Positions 43,955-52,139 of a stretch of 64,000 nucleotides of DNA are shown piece after piece; the stretch's first letter is position 1, and every line of letters begins with the position of its first letter. The notes beneath the pieces were generated by a model, which made no database searches, had not been told where the DNA came from, and worked only from the letters and a program-made list of their open reading frames with translations. Source of the DNA: Amycolatopsis decaplanina DSM 44594 (lineage in GTDB: Bacteria > Actinomycetota > Actinomycetes > Mycobacteriales > Pseudonocardiaceae); NCBI RefSeq assembly GCF_000342005.1, contig NZ_AOHO01000071.1, forward strand, positions 82,365 to 146,364, in the 5' to 3' direction. Both the position numbers and the translations under genes were made by a program.

Positions 43955-44786
43955 GACGGCCTCCCTTCGTCAGTCGCCGGTAGGTTCCGTACAGGGCGAG
44001 GGAGAACACGACGTTGACCATCGCGATGACACACGCCTGCGGGAAGTCGAAGGTGACGATCCCCTTGCCGTAGACCAGCATCGGCAGCGTCGTGACGTCC
44101 TTGGCGCCGAGGAACAGCACGATGCCGAACTCGTTCATCGCCAGCAGCATGGTCAGACAGGCACCGGAAGCCAGTGACGGCAAGGCCTCCGGCAGGATCA
44201 CCTGGCGCAGCACGCGGCCGGGTTTCGCGCCGAGGCTGGCCGCGACCTCCATCTGCGCCGAGGAGACCTGGCCGAAAGCGGCGAGCGCCGGCCGCATCAC
44301 GAACGGCGTGTAGAAGGTGATCTCCGCCAGCAGGATCCCGAACGGCGAGTACAGGAACCCGCCGGCACCCAGGATTCCGGCGCTGCCGTAGATGAAGGTG
44401 AAGGCGAGCGCGATGAGGAAACTCGGGAACGCGAGCACGGTGTCCACCAGCCGCGAAAGCGTCCGCGCGCCGGGGAACGGCACGAACGCGATCACCAGCG
44501 CGAGGAACGTCCCGAGCACGACACAGCCCGCGGTGGCGCCGAGCGCGAGTGCGACGGTCTTCCAGGCGGCGTCCCGGAATTCCGCCGAGCCCAGGACGTC
44601 CAGCCATACCGAAAGCCCGAACTCGCCGGACTTCGTTTCCAGGGACTGGAGGACGACCAGCACCAGCGGGTAGCCGAAGAAGCCGAGCAGGACGAGGACC
44701 GGTGGCAGCAAGAGCCAGCCCCGTCCGGGCCGCTTCTCCCGCCGCCGCGCCGGTGTCGCCGTGGCGGCGAGCGCGAGGCCGGTCAT
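43932..44786 (-). CDS. Phosphonate-type ABC transporter permease (PhnU-like)
   Basis: 284 residues from the ATG at 44786, which overlaps the ATPase stop by 4 bp. Six membrane segments beginning GWLLLPPVLVLLGFFGYPLVLVVL. EAA loop: AASLGAKPGRVLRQVILPEALP. The longer upstream frame is the antisense shadow of the ATPase gene. Forms a heterodimeric channel with the permease at 43157, served by the binding protein at 45841. Confidence 0.88.
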   Translation of the reverse strand: MTGLALAATATPARRREKRPGRGWLLLPPVLVLLGFFGYPLVLVVLQSLETKSGEFGLSVWLDVLGSAEFRDAAWKTVALALGATAGCVVLGTFLALVIAFVPFPGARTLSRLVDTVLAFPSFLIALAFTFIYGSAGILGAGGFLYSPFGILLAEITFYTPFVMRPALAAFGQVSSAQMEVAASLGAKPGRVLRQVILPEALPSLASGACLTMLLAMNEFGIVLFLGAKDVTTLPMLVYGKGIVTFDFPQACVIAMVNVVFSLALYGTYRRLTKGGRRAAVDQA

Positions 44787-45844
44787 CCGACGCCCACCAG
44801 CGGGCAACCGTCCGGAATGGACACTCCGACCCGCTCCCCCACGTTCGGGAGCCCCTCGACGTCCGGTACCTCGGCCCGGACCTCGTTCCCGTTGTGCGCG
44901 AGTTCGAGGTCGAGCCGGAAGCCCGTGCCGCGCCACTGGACACCGCGCAGGACCGCGGGCAGCGCGCCGGGAGCGTCCACCGCGGTGATCCCGACCCGGT
45001 GCGGCCGGACGCCGAGCGCGACGGACTGCCCCGTCCGGAACGTGCCGGACGGGTCGGCGGCCAGCTCTCGGTCGCCGAGCCGGACCCTGGTGCCGTCGGC
45101 CTGGATCAGCTCGACCGGGATGAGGTTGGACGCGCCGAGGAAGCTCGCGGTGAACTCGGTCGAGGGGCGCTGGTAGAGCTCACGGCTCGGCCCGAGTTCG
45201 ACCAGCTTCGAGTCGCGCATGACGGCGATCCGGTCGGCCAGCGCCAGCGCCTCGCCCTGGTCGTGGGTGACGTAGATCAGCGTGGTGTCGGGAAGTTCGG
45301 CTCGCAGCCGCAGCAGTTCCGCGACCATCTCCTCGCGCAGGGCGGCGTCCAAAGCGGACAGTGGTTCGTCGAGCAGCAGCACGCGCGGCCGGATCGCCAA
45401 GGCCCGTGCGAGCGCGACGCGCTGTTGCTGCCCGCCCGAAAGCTGGCGCGGGTAGCGGCGGGCGTACTCGCCCATCCCGACCAGCTCCAGCGCCTCGGCG
45501 ACCCGGCTCGCCGTCTCGGCGCGAGGTGTTTTCCTCGCCTTGAGGCCGAAAGCGACGTTGGCCTCGACCCGCATGTGCGGGAACAGCGCGTAGCTCTGCA
45601 CGACCACGCCGAGGCCGCGCCGGTGCGGCGGCAGGCCGGTGACGTCCTCGCCGTCGAGCAGGACGCGCCCGGTGCTCGACACGACGAAACCCGCGAGTGC
45701 CTTCAGGGCCGTCGACTTGCCGGAGCCCGACGGCCCGAGCATCGCCAGCGTCTCCCCTCTCGCCACGGTGAGGTCCAGCGGCGAGAGTGCGGTCGTCCGG
45801 CCGAAGCGGACGGACACCCCGCGGAATTCGACCGCCGGCGTCAT
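44783..45844 (-). CDS. ABC transporter ATP-binding protein, phosphonate type (PhnT-like)
   Basis: 353 residues from the ATG at 45844 (ATGA overlap with the binding-protein stop). Walker A LGPSGSGKSTALKALAGF, Q-loop VVVQSYALFPHM, signature LSGGQQQRVALARALA, Walker B VLLLDEPLSALDA, switch His in IYVTHDQGEALALADR. The C-terminal ~120 residues form a TOBE domain (LGVRPHRVGITAVD). This is the architecture of the spermidine/iron/2-aminoethylphosphonate group of ATPases. Confidence 0.93.
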   Translation of the reverse strand: MTPAVEFRGVSVRFGRTTALSPLDLTVARGETLAMLGPSGSGKSTALKALAGFVVSSTGRVLLDGEDVTGLPPHRRGLGVVVQSYALFPHMRVEANVAFGLKARKTPRAETASRVAEALELVGMGEYARRYPRQLSGGQQQRVALARALAIRPRVLLLDEPLSALDAALREEMVAELLRLRAELPDTTLIYVTHDQGEALALADRIAVMRDSKLVELGPSRELYQRPSTEFTASFLGASNLIPVELIQADGTRVRLGDRELAADPSGTFRTGQSVALGVRPHRVGITAVDAPGALPAVLRGVQWRGTGFRLDLELAHNGNEVRAEVPDVEGLPNVGERVGVSIPDGCPLVGVG

Positions 45845-46860
45845 CGGCCCACGGCCTTCTTGTACGCGGCGAGGTCGGCGTCGAGCTTCGCGAGGACGGC
45901 GTCCCAATCCGGCTGCCAGATCTCGACGCCGTCGAGGGCGGCCTTCACCTTGTCCGCGCGCGGCCCGGACGGCGTGACGTCGGTCCGCGACGGGGCGCCG
46001 AAGGCGTCGACGGCCTTGCCCTGTGCCTCGGGCGAGAGCAGGAATTCCAGGAACTTCTTGGCGTTCTCGGCGTGCGGCGCGTTCTTCACCAGGCCCGCGT
46101 AGTACGGGAGCGCGAAGGTGGACCGCTTGCCCTGCGCGTCGGCCGGGAAGAAGACCTCGAAACCTCCGCTCTTCTCGATCTCGGCGAGGTTCATCTGGAC
46201 GTCGCCGTTGGCCACGAGGATCTCGGCTTTGGCCACCTTCGGCTGCAACTTGCCGGTGGACGACGACGGACCGACGTTGTTGGCTTCGAGCTTCGCGAGG
46301 TAGTCGAGCGCGCCCTGGTCACCGAGAACGTGCTGGAGTTGCAGCAGGACCGCGGTGCCGTCGCCCGCCTCGCCGGGGGTCGAGTACTGGAGCTTGCCCT
46401 TGAGCGACGGGGACAGGAGGTCGTCCCAGGTCTTGGGCGAGGCCTGCGGGTTGCGGATGAAGCTGAGGTAGTTGTTCATCACGGCGAAGTAGCGGCCCTG
46501 GCCGTCCTTCTGCCCGGCGGGGACCTGGTCGATGCCGGCCGGTGCCGTGGTGGCGAGCAGGCCCTGCGACGCCGCCCGCTGGATGAACGGCGGGAGGGTG
46601 ACCAGGATGTCGGCCTGGGTGTTGGCCTTCTCCTTCTCCACCCGCGAGGCGACCTCACCCGATCCGGCGGTCACCGCCTGGACGGTGATGCCGGTCTTGG
46701 CCTTGAACTCCTCGAAACGCTGGGCGTACCAGTCTTCGAGACCGTCCACTGTGTACAGCGTGACGGTCTGTTCGCCGGACGCGCCACCGGCGGTTCCGCC
46801 GCAGGCGGCCAGGGTGAGGGCGAGCAGCCCGGCGAGGGCGGTGGCCGCGAGTTTCTTCAT
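45841..46860 (-). CDS. ABC transporter substrate-binding lipoprotein, 2-aminoethylphosphonate type
   Basis: 339 residues from the ATG at 46860; lipobox LAAC (Cys20). A type II periplasmic-binding fold follows: TVTLYTVDGLEDWYAQRFEEF, VTAGSGEVASRVEKEK, ADILVTLPPFIQRAASQGLL, TWDDLLSPSLKGKLQYSTPG, VANGDVQMNLAEIEKSGG. The binding-protein family includes iron(III) and 2-aminoethylphosphonate receptors. The phosphonate reading rests on the flavoprotein and phosphonatase-like genes directly upstream. Starts 4 bp after the hydrolase stop. Confidence 0.88.
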   Translation of the reverse strand: MKKLAATALAGLLALTLAACGGTAGGASGEQTVTLYTVDGLEDWYAQRFEEFKAKTGITVQAVTAGSGEVASRVEKEKANTQADILVTLPPFIQRAASQGLLATTAPAGIDQVPAGQKDGQGRYFAVMNNYLSFIRNPQASPKTWDDLLSPSLKGKLQYSTPGEAGDGTAVLLQLQHVLGDQGALDYLAKLEANNVGPSSSTGKLQPKVAKAEILVANGDVQMNLAEIEKSGGFEVFFPADAQGKRSTFALPYYAGLVKNAPHAENAKKFLEFLLSPEAQGKAVDAFGAPSRTDVTPSGPRADKVKAALDGVEIWQPDWDAVLAKLDADLAAYKKAVGR

Positions 46861-46864
46861 GTCG

Positions 46865-47551
46865 TCAAAGCTCCTTTTGAGACAGCAGGGCAGGGAGGTC
46901 GCGGACGGATTCGAGGACGTGGGTGGCGCCGGCGGCTTCGAGTTCCGGCTCCTTCGCCGATCCGGTGAGCACGCCGGCGACGATCGAGGCGCCGGACCGC
47001 AGCCCGGTCTGGACGTCCGAAGGGGTGTCACCGGCGACGGCGATCCGGCGGACGTCGGTGATTTCGAGCCGCAGCGCGGCGGCGAGGACGAGGTCGGGGA
47101 ACGGGCGGCCACGGACGCCCTCACCCGGCGCCAGCACGGCGTCGGCGAGGCCGTGCCAGCCCAGCGCGTCCAGGATCGCGTTCTGCGTGCTCGGAGCGAA
47201 ACCGGTGGTGAGCGCGACCTTCACCCCGTGGGCACGCAACTCCTGGATCGTTTCTTCGGCGCCGGGGATCGGCTCGCAGTGACCGTCGGCGACGAGTTTC
47301 CCGTAGGCGTCCTGGAAGGCGGAGTTCGCGCGCTGGGCGAGTTCCTCGTCCCCGTCGAGCAGTGCGCGGAAGACGACGATCTTCGACTGTCCCATCGTTT
47401 CGACGACGTAGTCGAGCATGCCGGGGAAGCGGCTGTCCTCTTCGGACACTCCGGCGGCGGCGATCGCCTCGGTGAAGGCGCGGATCACCAGGCCGTCGTC
47501 GGCGACGGTGGTCCCGGCCATGTCCAGGACGACGAGTTCGGTGTTCACCAT
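46865..47551 (-). CDS. Phosphonatase-like HAD hydrolase (PhnX-like)
   Basis: 228 residues from the ATG at 47551. HAD motif I is LDMAGTT (nucleophile Asp10), the DxAGT form found in phosphonoacetaldehyde hydrolases. ETMGQSKIVVFRALL puts a Lys (57) where I would place the Schiff-base Lys53 of Bacillus phosphonatase. Motif II VALTTGF and motif IV VAGDTPSDVQTG complete the set. It probably cleaves the C-P bond of phosphonoacetaldehyde or a close relative. Overlaps the flavoprotein gene by 7 bp. Confidence 0.88.
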   Translation of the reverse strand: MVNTELVVLDMAGTTVADDGLVIRAFTEAIAAAGVSEEDSRFPGMLDYVVETMGQSKIVVFRALLDGDEELAQRANSAFQDAYGKLVADGHCEPIPGAEETIQELRAHGVKVALTTGFAPSTQNAILDALGWHGLADAVLAPGEGVRGRPFPDLVLAAALRLEITDVRRIAVAGDTPSDVQTGLRSGASIVAGVLTGSAKEPELEAAGATHVLESVRDLPALLSQKEL

Positions 47552-48657
47552 GACAGCTCCTCCGCGGTGTCTTCGGCGATGGCGGGGGAACAGGTCATCC
47601 CCCGGCCACCCGGTCCGGTGACGAGCCACGCGTTGTCCGCGACGCGGGCGCGGTGCACGATCCGGGAGGTGTCGGTGGTCTGGGCGTAGACCCCGGCCCA
47701 GCGGCGGGCGATACGCGGGAGCGGCCGTCCGAGCAACGCCCCGGCGACCTCGGCCAGGTGGTCGTACGGGTCTTCGGTGGTGTCGAAGGAGAACGGCTCG
47801 TCGTATTCGTGGGTGTCGCCGATGGTCAGCGAGCCGTCGAGGCGCTGGACCATGAGCAGCTGCATCTTGTTGACCGCGGCGATCTCGCCCTGCGGCTGGC
47901 CCGCGTTGAGGCCGTCGAGCGCCTCACCGCGGTACGCCGGGTAGTAACGGAAGCTGTCCGCGTCGGCGACCGTGGTGGTGAGGATTTCACCGAGTGGCTC
48001 GGTCTGGGCCATCTGCAACCGCACCCGGCGGACCGGGGCCTGCCCGGCGAGCTCCTTGACCAGGCCGCCGGTCCAGGCGCCGGTGCACAGCACCACGACG
48101 TCGCCCTCGTGGGTCTCACCCGTGTCGTCGACGACGCCACGGCCGGTCAGGTCGCGGATCTCGCGGCCGGGCACCCAGGTGTAGCGGCCGGATTTCGCCA
48201 GTTCGGCGCGCAGGGCGGGCTGGGCGACGCGCGGTTCGACGGCGGCGTCGCGGTCGCACCAGAGCGCGCCGAGGAAGTCACCGCGCAGGGCGGGGTTCAG
48301 CTCGCGGGTCTCGGCGGCGTCGAGCAGCTTGAAGCCGCGATCCTCGGTGGTGGCGGCCGCCGCTCGCGCGACGGCGAGTTCGGCCTCGGTGCGGACGACG
48401 GTGAGGGAGCCGTTCGGCCGGAAGCCGATCCCTTCGACGCGTTCCCCGATGCGTTCCCACAGCACTCGCGCCCGCGCGGCCGTCTCCAGTTCGGGACCAC
48501 TGGCGCGGCCACCGACCCAGACCAGGCCGAAGTTGCGCACGGACGCGCCCCTGGCCTCGGGTTCACGTTCGATCTGGACGACGTCATGGCCACGTTCGAC
48601 GGCCTGCCAGGCGTGCTGGGTGCCGAGCACTCCGCCGCCGATGATGAGGATTCGCAC
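47545..48657 (-). CDS. FAD-dependent amine oxidoreductase (TIGR03364-like), phosphonate pathway
   Basis: 370 residues from GTG 48657. DAO-fold flavoprotein: Rossmann motif ILIIGGGVLGTQHAWQAVERGHDVV, then VRNFGLVWVGG, and a C-terminal RRWAGVYAQTTDTSRIVHRA and WLVTGPGGRGMTCSPAIAEDTA. This glycine/sarcosine-oxidase-like family is commonly found beside PhnX-like hydrolases. I infer that it oxidatively deaminates an aminoalkylphosphonate to the aldehyde used by the hydrolase. First gene of the operon; a GntR-type operator lies about 80 bp upstream. Confidence 0.88.
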   Translation of the reverse strand: MRILIIGGGVLGTQHAWQAVERGHDVVQIEREPEARGASVRNFGLVWVGGRASGPELETAARARVLWERIGERVEGIGFRPNGSLTVVRTEAELAVARAAAATTEDRGFKLLDAAETRELNPALRGDFLGALWCDRDAAVEPRVAQPALRAELAKSGRYTWVPGREIRDLTGRGVVDDTGETHEGDVVVLCTGAWTGGLVKELAGQAPVRRVRLQMAQTEPLGEILTTTVADADSFRYYPAYRGEALDGLNAGQPQGEIAAVNKMQLLMVQRLDGSLTIGDTHEYDEPFSFDTTEDPYDHLAEVAGALLGRPLPRIARRWAGVYAQTTDTSRIVHRARVADNAWLVTGPGGRGMTCSPAIAEDTAEELSW

Positions 48658-48732
48658 ACCGCAGACGCTCGCTTGCGCGCACCAACGCTCCGTGACCCCC
48701 GCCCTAACCCCAGGTGAAGTACCTCCGAAATG

Positions 48733-48744
48733 TGGACCAGACCT
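48733..48744. promoter_or_regulatory. Candidate GntR/HutC operator of the phosphonate operon
   Basis: Minus-strand AGGTCTGGTCCA matches the TGGTCTAGACCA consensus of HutC-type GntR regulators at 9 of 12 positions. It lies 76-87 bp upstream of the flavoprotein start. Just upstream on the same strand is TAATATAACGTAAAGATAAC, an AT-rich stretch that could hold the -10, so a bound repressor would sit at the transcription start. Confidence 0.5.
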
Positions 48745-48776
48745 GTTATCTTTACGTTATATTACCACGGCGAGTA

Positions 48777-48824
48777 GTCACCTGCTTGCGTTCGTTGAAG
48801 TTGCAACCACCGCAAGAAGGTGAC
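48777..48824. terminator. Palindrome downstream of the GntR gene, GTCACCTnCTTGCG family
   Basis: Arms GTCACCTGCTTGCG (48777-48790) and CGCAAGAAGGTGAC (48811-48824) pair at 13 of 14 positions; the 20-base loop contains GTTG...CAAC. It ends 19 bp from the GntR stop on the minus strand. Related to the element at 54610-54665. Confidence 0.7.
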
Positions 48825-48842
48825 GACTTGCGGTGGAGACGG

Positions 48843-49619
48843 CTACTCCACGCGGCCCAGGCGGGTCTCGAAGGAGAGCCGGTCGCCACGGAACAGCGAC
48901 CGGACGCGCTCGAACGGGATGCCGTCAGGCCCCCACGACGTCCGGTGCATCAGCAGCATCGGCAGCGCCGGGTTCGTCCCGATCAGGAGAGCCTCCCGCG
49001 GGGTGGCGAGCACGGTCTCGACCCGCTCCTCGGCGCCATCGAAGACCACCCCGAGCCTTTCCCGCAAACAGGCGTAGAGCGACTGTGTGGGATCGAACAC
49101 ATCCATAAGTGTCGGGAATCGCGCTGCGGTGAGATAGGTCGATTCCAGCCCGACCCGCTCGTCGTCGGCGAGCAGCACCCGTTCGATGTGGATGACGTCG
49201 TCTTCGGGATCGATTTCCAGTTCCGAAGCCAGTGACGGACCCGCCTCCCGGCGTTCCAGCGAGATCAAATTCCGGCCCGGCTGAATGCCCTGCCTCCTGA
49301 GTCCTTCGGTGTAACTCACCAAAGCGAGCGGCTGGACGAGCTTCGGGCCCGCGACATACGTGCCGCTCCCCTGCCGCCGGCTCAGCCGCCCTTCGAGCAC
49401 GAGTTCACCGACGGCCTGGCGTACCGTCGCACGGGAAACCTCGAATCGTTCGGATAGTTCCCTTTCGGTGGGAAGTACCGCTCCTTGCCCTAATTCGGAG
49501 ATCACATCGAGCAGATCGACTTTGACCGCGTAATAGCGGGGAATGCGACCATGCTCGGGAATTCCGTCCCGAACCGGGCCGTCGGCGGGAGGGTGCAGTC
49601 TGGGCGAACGCGCTTTCAC
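48843..49619 (-). CDS. GntR/HutC-family transcriptional regulator
   Basis: 258 residues from GTG 49619, with AGGA at suitable distance; an ATG at 49676 would add 19 residues of doubtful quality. N-terminal winged HTH: AVLPTERELSERFEVSRATVRQAVGELVLEGRLSRRQGSGTYV. C-terminal UTRA ligand domain: VSYTEGLRRQGIQPGRNLISLERREA through the LMHRTSWGPDGIPFERVRSLFRGDRLSFE end. Upstream of and collinear with the phosphonate operon, which it probably represses; the effector would then be a phosphonate or pathway intermediate. Confidence 0.9.
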   Translation of the reverse strand: MKARSPRLHPPADGPVRDGIPEHGRIPRYYAVKVDLLDVISELGQGAVLPTERELSERFEVSRATVRQAVGELVLEGRLSRRQGSGTYVAGPKLVQPLALVSYTEGLRRQGIQPGRNLISLERREAGPSLASELEIDPEDDVIHIERVLLADDERVGLESTYLTAARFPTLMDVFDPTQSLYACLRERLGVVFDGAEERVETVLATPREALLIGTNPALPMLLMHRTSWGPDGIPFERVRSLFRGDRLSFETRLGRVE

Positions 49620-49968
49620 GATCCAGATCCTAGGCCCGTTTCCCCGCACCTGTACTGACCCGAACGAAGTGTTCATGCCACGCTCACACTCGTGGACGAA
49701 AAGGGCACCTCGTTCGGCGGATCGGGCAGGTGTGACGGAGCGTTCAGCCTTCCGGCGGTTCCGGCGCTCACCGGTCCAGGAGTAGGGGCATTGGGCACTC
49801 CGGCCTAAGCCATTCGTCGGCGATCCGGCCCGGACGTCCGTTAATCACCACCATCGGCCGAAAGATCCGAAGAAAGTTGGTTGTCCGGGCGTATGCCCAC
49901 CTGCTGTAGTCAGTTGGCCGCAGTCAGTCCCCCTGCCTCCACTGTGGACAGCCGGAAGGAATGAACCC
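49620..49968. other. Divergent intergenic region between GntR and trypsin genes
   Basis: 349 bp without a credible gene. GGAAGGA at 49953-49959 is the ribosome-binding site of the trypsin gene. TTGTCC (49881-49886) with a weak TGTAGT 18 bp later could be its promoter, but the fit is poor. Nothing else recognisable. Confidence 0.4.
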
Positions 49969-50775
49969 TTGAACATCAAGCGTCGGTTCAGCCTGCTCAA
50001 AAAGACCCTGATCGCCGTCGCGGCGGCCGGAACCCTGGCGGGCCTCGCCACGGCCCCGCAAGCCGCGGCCGCGCAGCCGCCGTCCACCGACGTGGTCGGT
50101 GGCACCCGCGCCGCCCAGGGTGAATTCCCTTGGATGGTAAGGCTTTCCATGGGTTGCGGCGGTGCGCTCTACACCCCGCAGATCGTGCTCACGGCCGCGC
50201 ACTGCGTGTCGCGGACCGGGGCCAACACGGGCATCACCGCCACCCTCGGCGTCGTGGACCTGCAGAGCACGGCGGCCAAGAAGGTCAAGTCGACCTACGT
50301 GTACCGGTCACCGACCTACCCCACCTCCACCGGCGGTGACTGGGCCCTGATCAAGCTCGCCAGCCCGGTCAGCGGCATCCCGACGCTGCCGATCACCACC
50401 ACGACCGCCTACAACAGCGGCACGTTCACCGTCGCCGGCTGGGGCGCCGCGACCGAGGGCGGTGCTCAGCAGCGCTACCTGCTCAAGGCCACCGTCCCGT
50501 TCGTCTCCGACTCGACCTGCAAGGCGCAGGGCGGCAGCTACGCCGACCTGATCGACAGCGCCGAGATCTGCGCGGGCAACATCGACTCCGGCGGCGTCGA
50601 CACCTGCCAGGGTGACTCGGGGGGCCCGATGTTCCGTCGCGACAGCGCCGGGGCCTGGATCCAGGTCGGCATCGTCAGCTGGGGCGAAGGCTGCGCGCGG
50701 GCGCACGCTCCCGGCGTCTACACCGAGGTGAGCACCTTCGCGACCGCGATCAAGAACGCGGCCGCCGGGTTGTAG
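49969..50775 (+). CDS. Secreted trypsin-like serine protease (S1)
   Basis: 268 residues from TTG 49969, supported by GGAAGGA 9 bases upstream. Sec signal peptide (KKTLIAVAAAGTLAGLATAPQAAAA) and a short pro-segment to the zymogen cleavage site before VVGGTRAAQGEFPWMV (residue 42). Catalytic triad: His78 in LTAAHC, Asp124 in GDWALIKL, Ser217 in CQGDSGGPM. Asp211, six residues before the Ser, predicts cleavage after Lys/Arg. Six cysteines fit three disulfides. Close to Streptomyces trypsins. Single gene followed by a perfect 24-bp palindrome. Confidence 0.96.
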   Translation: MNIKRRFSLLKKTLIAVAAAGTLAGLATAPQAAAAQPPSTDVVGGTRAAQGEFPWMVRLSMGCGGALYTPQIVLTAAHCVSRTGANTGITATLGVVDLQSTAAKKVKSTYVYRSPTYPTSTGGDWALIKLASPVSGIPTLPITTTTAYNSGTFTVAGWGAATEGGAQQRYLLKATVPFVSDSTCKAQGGSYADLIDSAEICAGNIDSGGVDTCQGDSGGPMFRRDSAGAWIQVGIVSWGEGCARAHAPGVYTEVSTFATAIKNAAAGL

Positions 50776-50796
50776 TCCCCACCGCACGGCATGCCT

Positions 50797-50850
50797 GACT
50801 CGTGAGTGGTAAGGACGGTTCTAACCGTCCTTACCACTCACGAGTCTTTT
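50797..50850. terminator. Perfect 24-bp palindrome with T-run, CTCGTGAGTGG family
   Basis: Arms GACTCGTGAGTGGTAAGGAC... (50797-50820) and exact complement (50823-50846) around a CT centre, followed by TTTT. It lies between the trypsin stop and the convergent NMO-like stop. The T-run on the plus strand makes it a good terminator for the trypsin gene. Confidence 0.88.
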
Positions 50851-51956
50851 CAGCGGGTCTTGTCCAAACGCGACAGTGTCTCTTCGTACCCCGACACGAG
50901 TTCCGTGATCACCTCGGCGACCGGGCGCACCCGGTCCATCCGCCCGACGATCTGCCCCACCGGCATCGAGACCACGCTCGGATCCGCCGCGTGGTGGATC
51001 CGGTTGTGCGCGTGGGAGACCAGCAGGTTCTGCAGCGGCATCGGCAGCGGTTCGGGCGCGTCGGGCGCGGCCCACGCCTCGGTCCACCGCGTCTTGAGCA
51101 GCCGCGCCGGTTTGCCGGTGTAGATCCGCGTCCGGACGGTGTCGGACGAACCCGCCGCGACCAGTGCGCGTTGCATCGCCTCGGACTCCCCCATGGTCTG
51201 GAGGTATTCCTCGGTGGCGAGCCAGAAGGAACCCATCCACACCCCGGACGCGCCCAGCGCCAGCGCCGCGGCGACCTGCCTGCCCGAGCCGATCCCGCCG
51301 GCGGCGAGCACCGGGACGCGGTCGCCGACGGCGTCCACCACCTCGGGCAGCAGGACCATCGACGCGATCTCGCCGGTGTGCCCACCCGCCTCGTAGCCTT
51401 GCGCCACAACGATGTCCACGCCGTTGTCGACATGCCGGACCGCGTGTTCGGCCTTACCCGCCAAGGCCGCGACCGGCACGCCCTTCGCGTGACACTGCTC
51501 GATGACGTCCACCGGCGGCGACCCCAAGGCGTTGGCGATCAGCCGGATCGGGTGTTTCAGCGCGACCTCGACATGGGACCGGGCGACCGAATGCAGCCAG
51601 CCCAGCACCCCGGCGCGTTCGTCGGTGTCGTCCGGCAGCGGCGGCACCGCGAGGTCACGCAGTGTCCGCTCCACGAAGTCGCGATGCCCCTGCGGGATGT
51701 GTTTCGCGAGATCGATCGACGTCCCTTCGGCGGGGATCTTGGCGGGCATCACGATGTCGACGCCGTACGGTTTTCCGCCGGTGTTCTCATCCATCCAGGA
51801 CAGGACGGCGTCGAGCTCGGCGGCATCGTTGAACCGCACACAGCCGAGCACGCCCAGACCGCCCGCCCGGCTGATCGCCGCGGCCACGTGTTCGGACGGG
51901 GTGAACCCGACGATCGGCAGGTCGATCCCGAGCCGGTCGCACAGAGACGTCCGCAT
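50850..51956 (-). CDS. Nitronate monooxygenase-like FMN protein
   Basis: 368 residues from the ATG at 51956. TIM-barrel flavoprotein of the NPD/NMO family: N-terminal CDRLGIDLPIVGFTPSEHVAAAISRAGGLGVLG, phosphate-binding VPVLAAGGIGSGRQVAAALALGASGVWMGS and AQGYEAGGHTGE with the histidine expected near the flavin. Related proteins lie in steroid-catabolism clusters of mycobacteria (Rv3553, memory), where at least one acts on steroid-derived acyl-CoAs, so a role in sterol breakdown is possible. 183 bp upstream of this start is the end of fadD19. Confidence 0.88.
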   Translation of the reverse strand: MRTSLCDRLGIDLPIVGFTPSEHVAAAISRAGGLGVLGCVRFNDAAELDAVLSWMDENTGGKPYGVDIVMPAKIPAEGTSIDLAKHIPQGHRDFVERTLRDLAVPPLPDDTDERAGVLGWLHSVARSHVEVALKHPIRLIANALGSPPVDVIEQCHAKGVPVAALAGKAEHAVRHVDNGVDIVVAQGYEAGGHTGEIASMVLLPEVVDAVGDRVPVLAAGGIGSGRQVAAALALGASGVWMGSFWLATEEYLQTMGESEAMQRALVAAGSSDTVRTRIYTGKPARLLKTRWTEAWAAPDAPEPLPMPLQNLLVSHAHNRIHHAADPSVVSMPVGQIVGRMDRVRPVAEVITELVSGYEETLSRLDKTR

Positions 51957-52139
51957 GAAACTCCTTCAGTGCCGGTTGGTGAACCCGCGTCCGCGATCGA
52001 CGTCGGCAGAACGCAGACCGCCATACGCCTCACCGATGCGGAGAGGCGTCCTGCCACCGCGATAGCGGGGCCTACGGCCGGGCGGGTTCACGCGTTTGGT
52101 CGCCTTTCCAAGTAACTCTTCAGCTCCGCCAACAGGCTG

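Noticed and set aside
48658..48760. AT-rich TTATCTTTACGTTATATTA stretch as a possible origin or attachment site
   Set aside because: It is short, has no integrase or DnaA-box cluster nearby, and is better explained as the phosphonate operon promoter.
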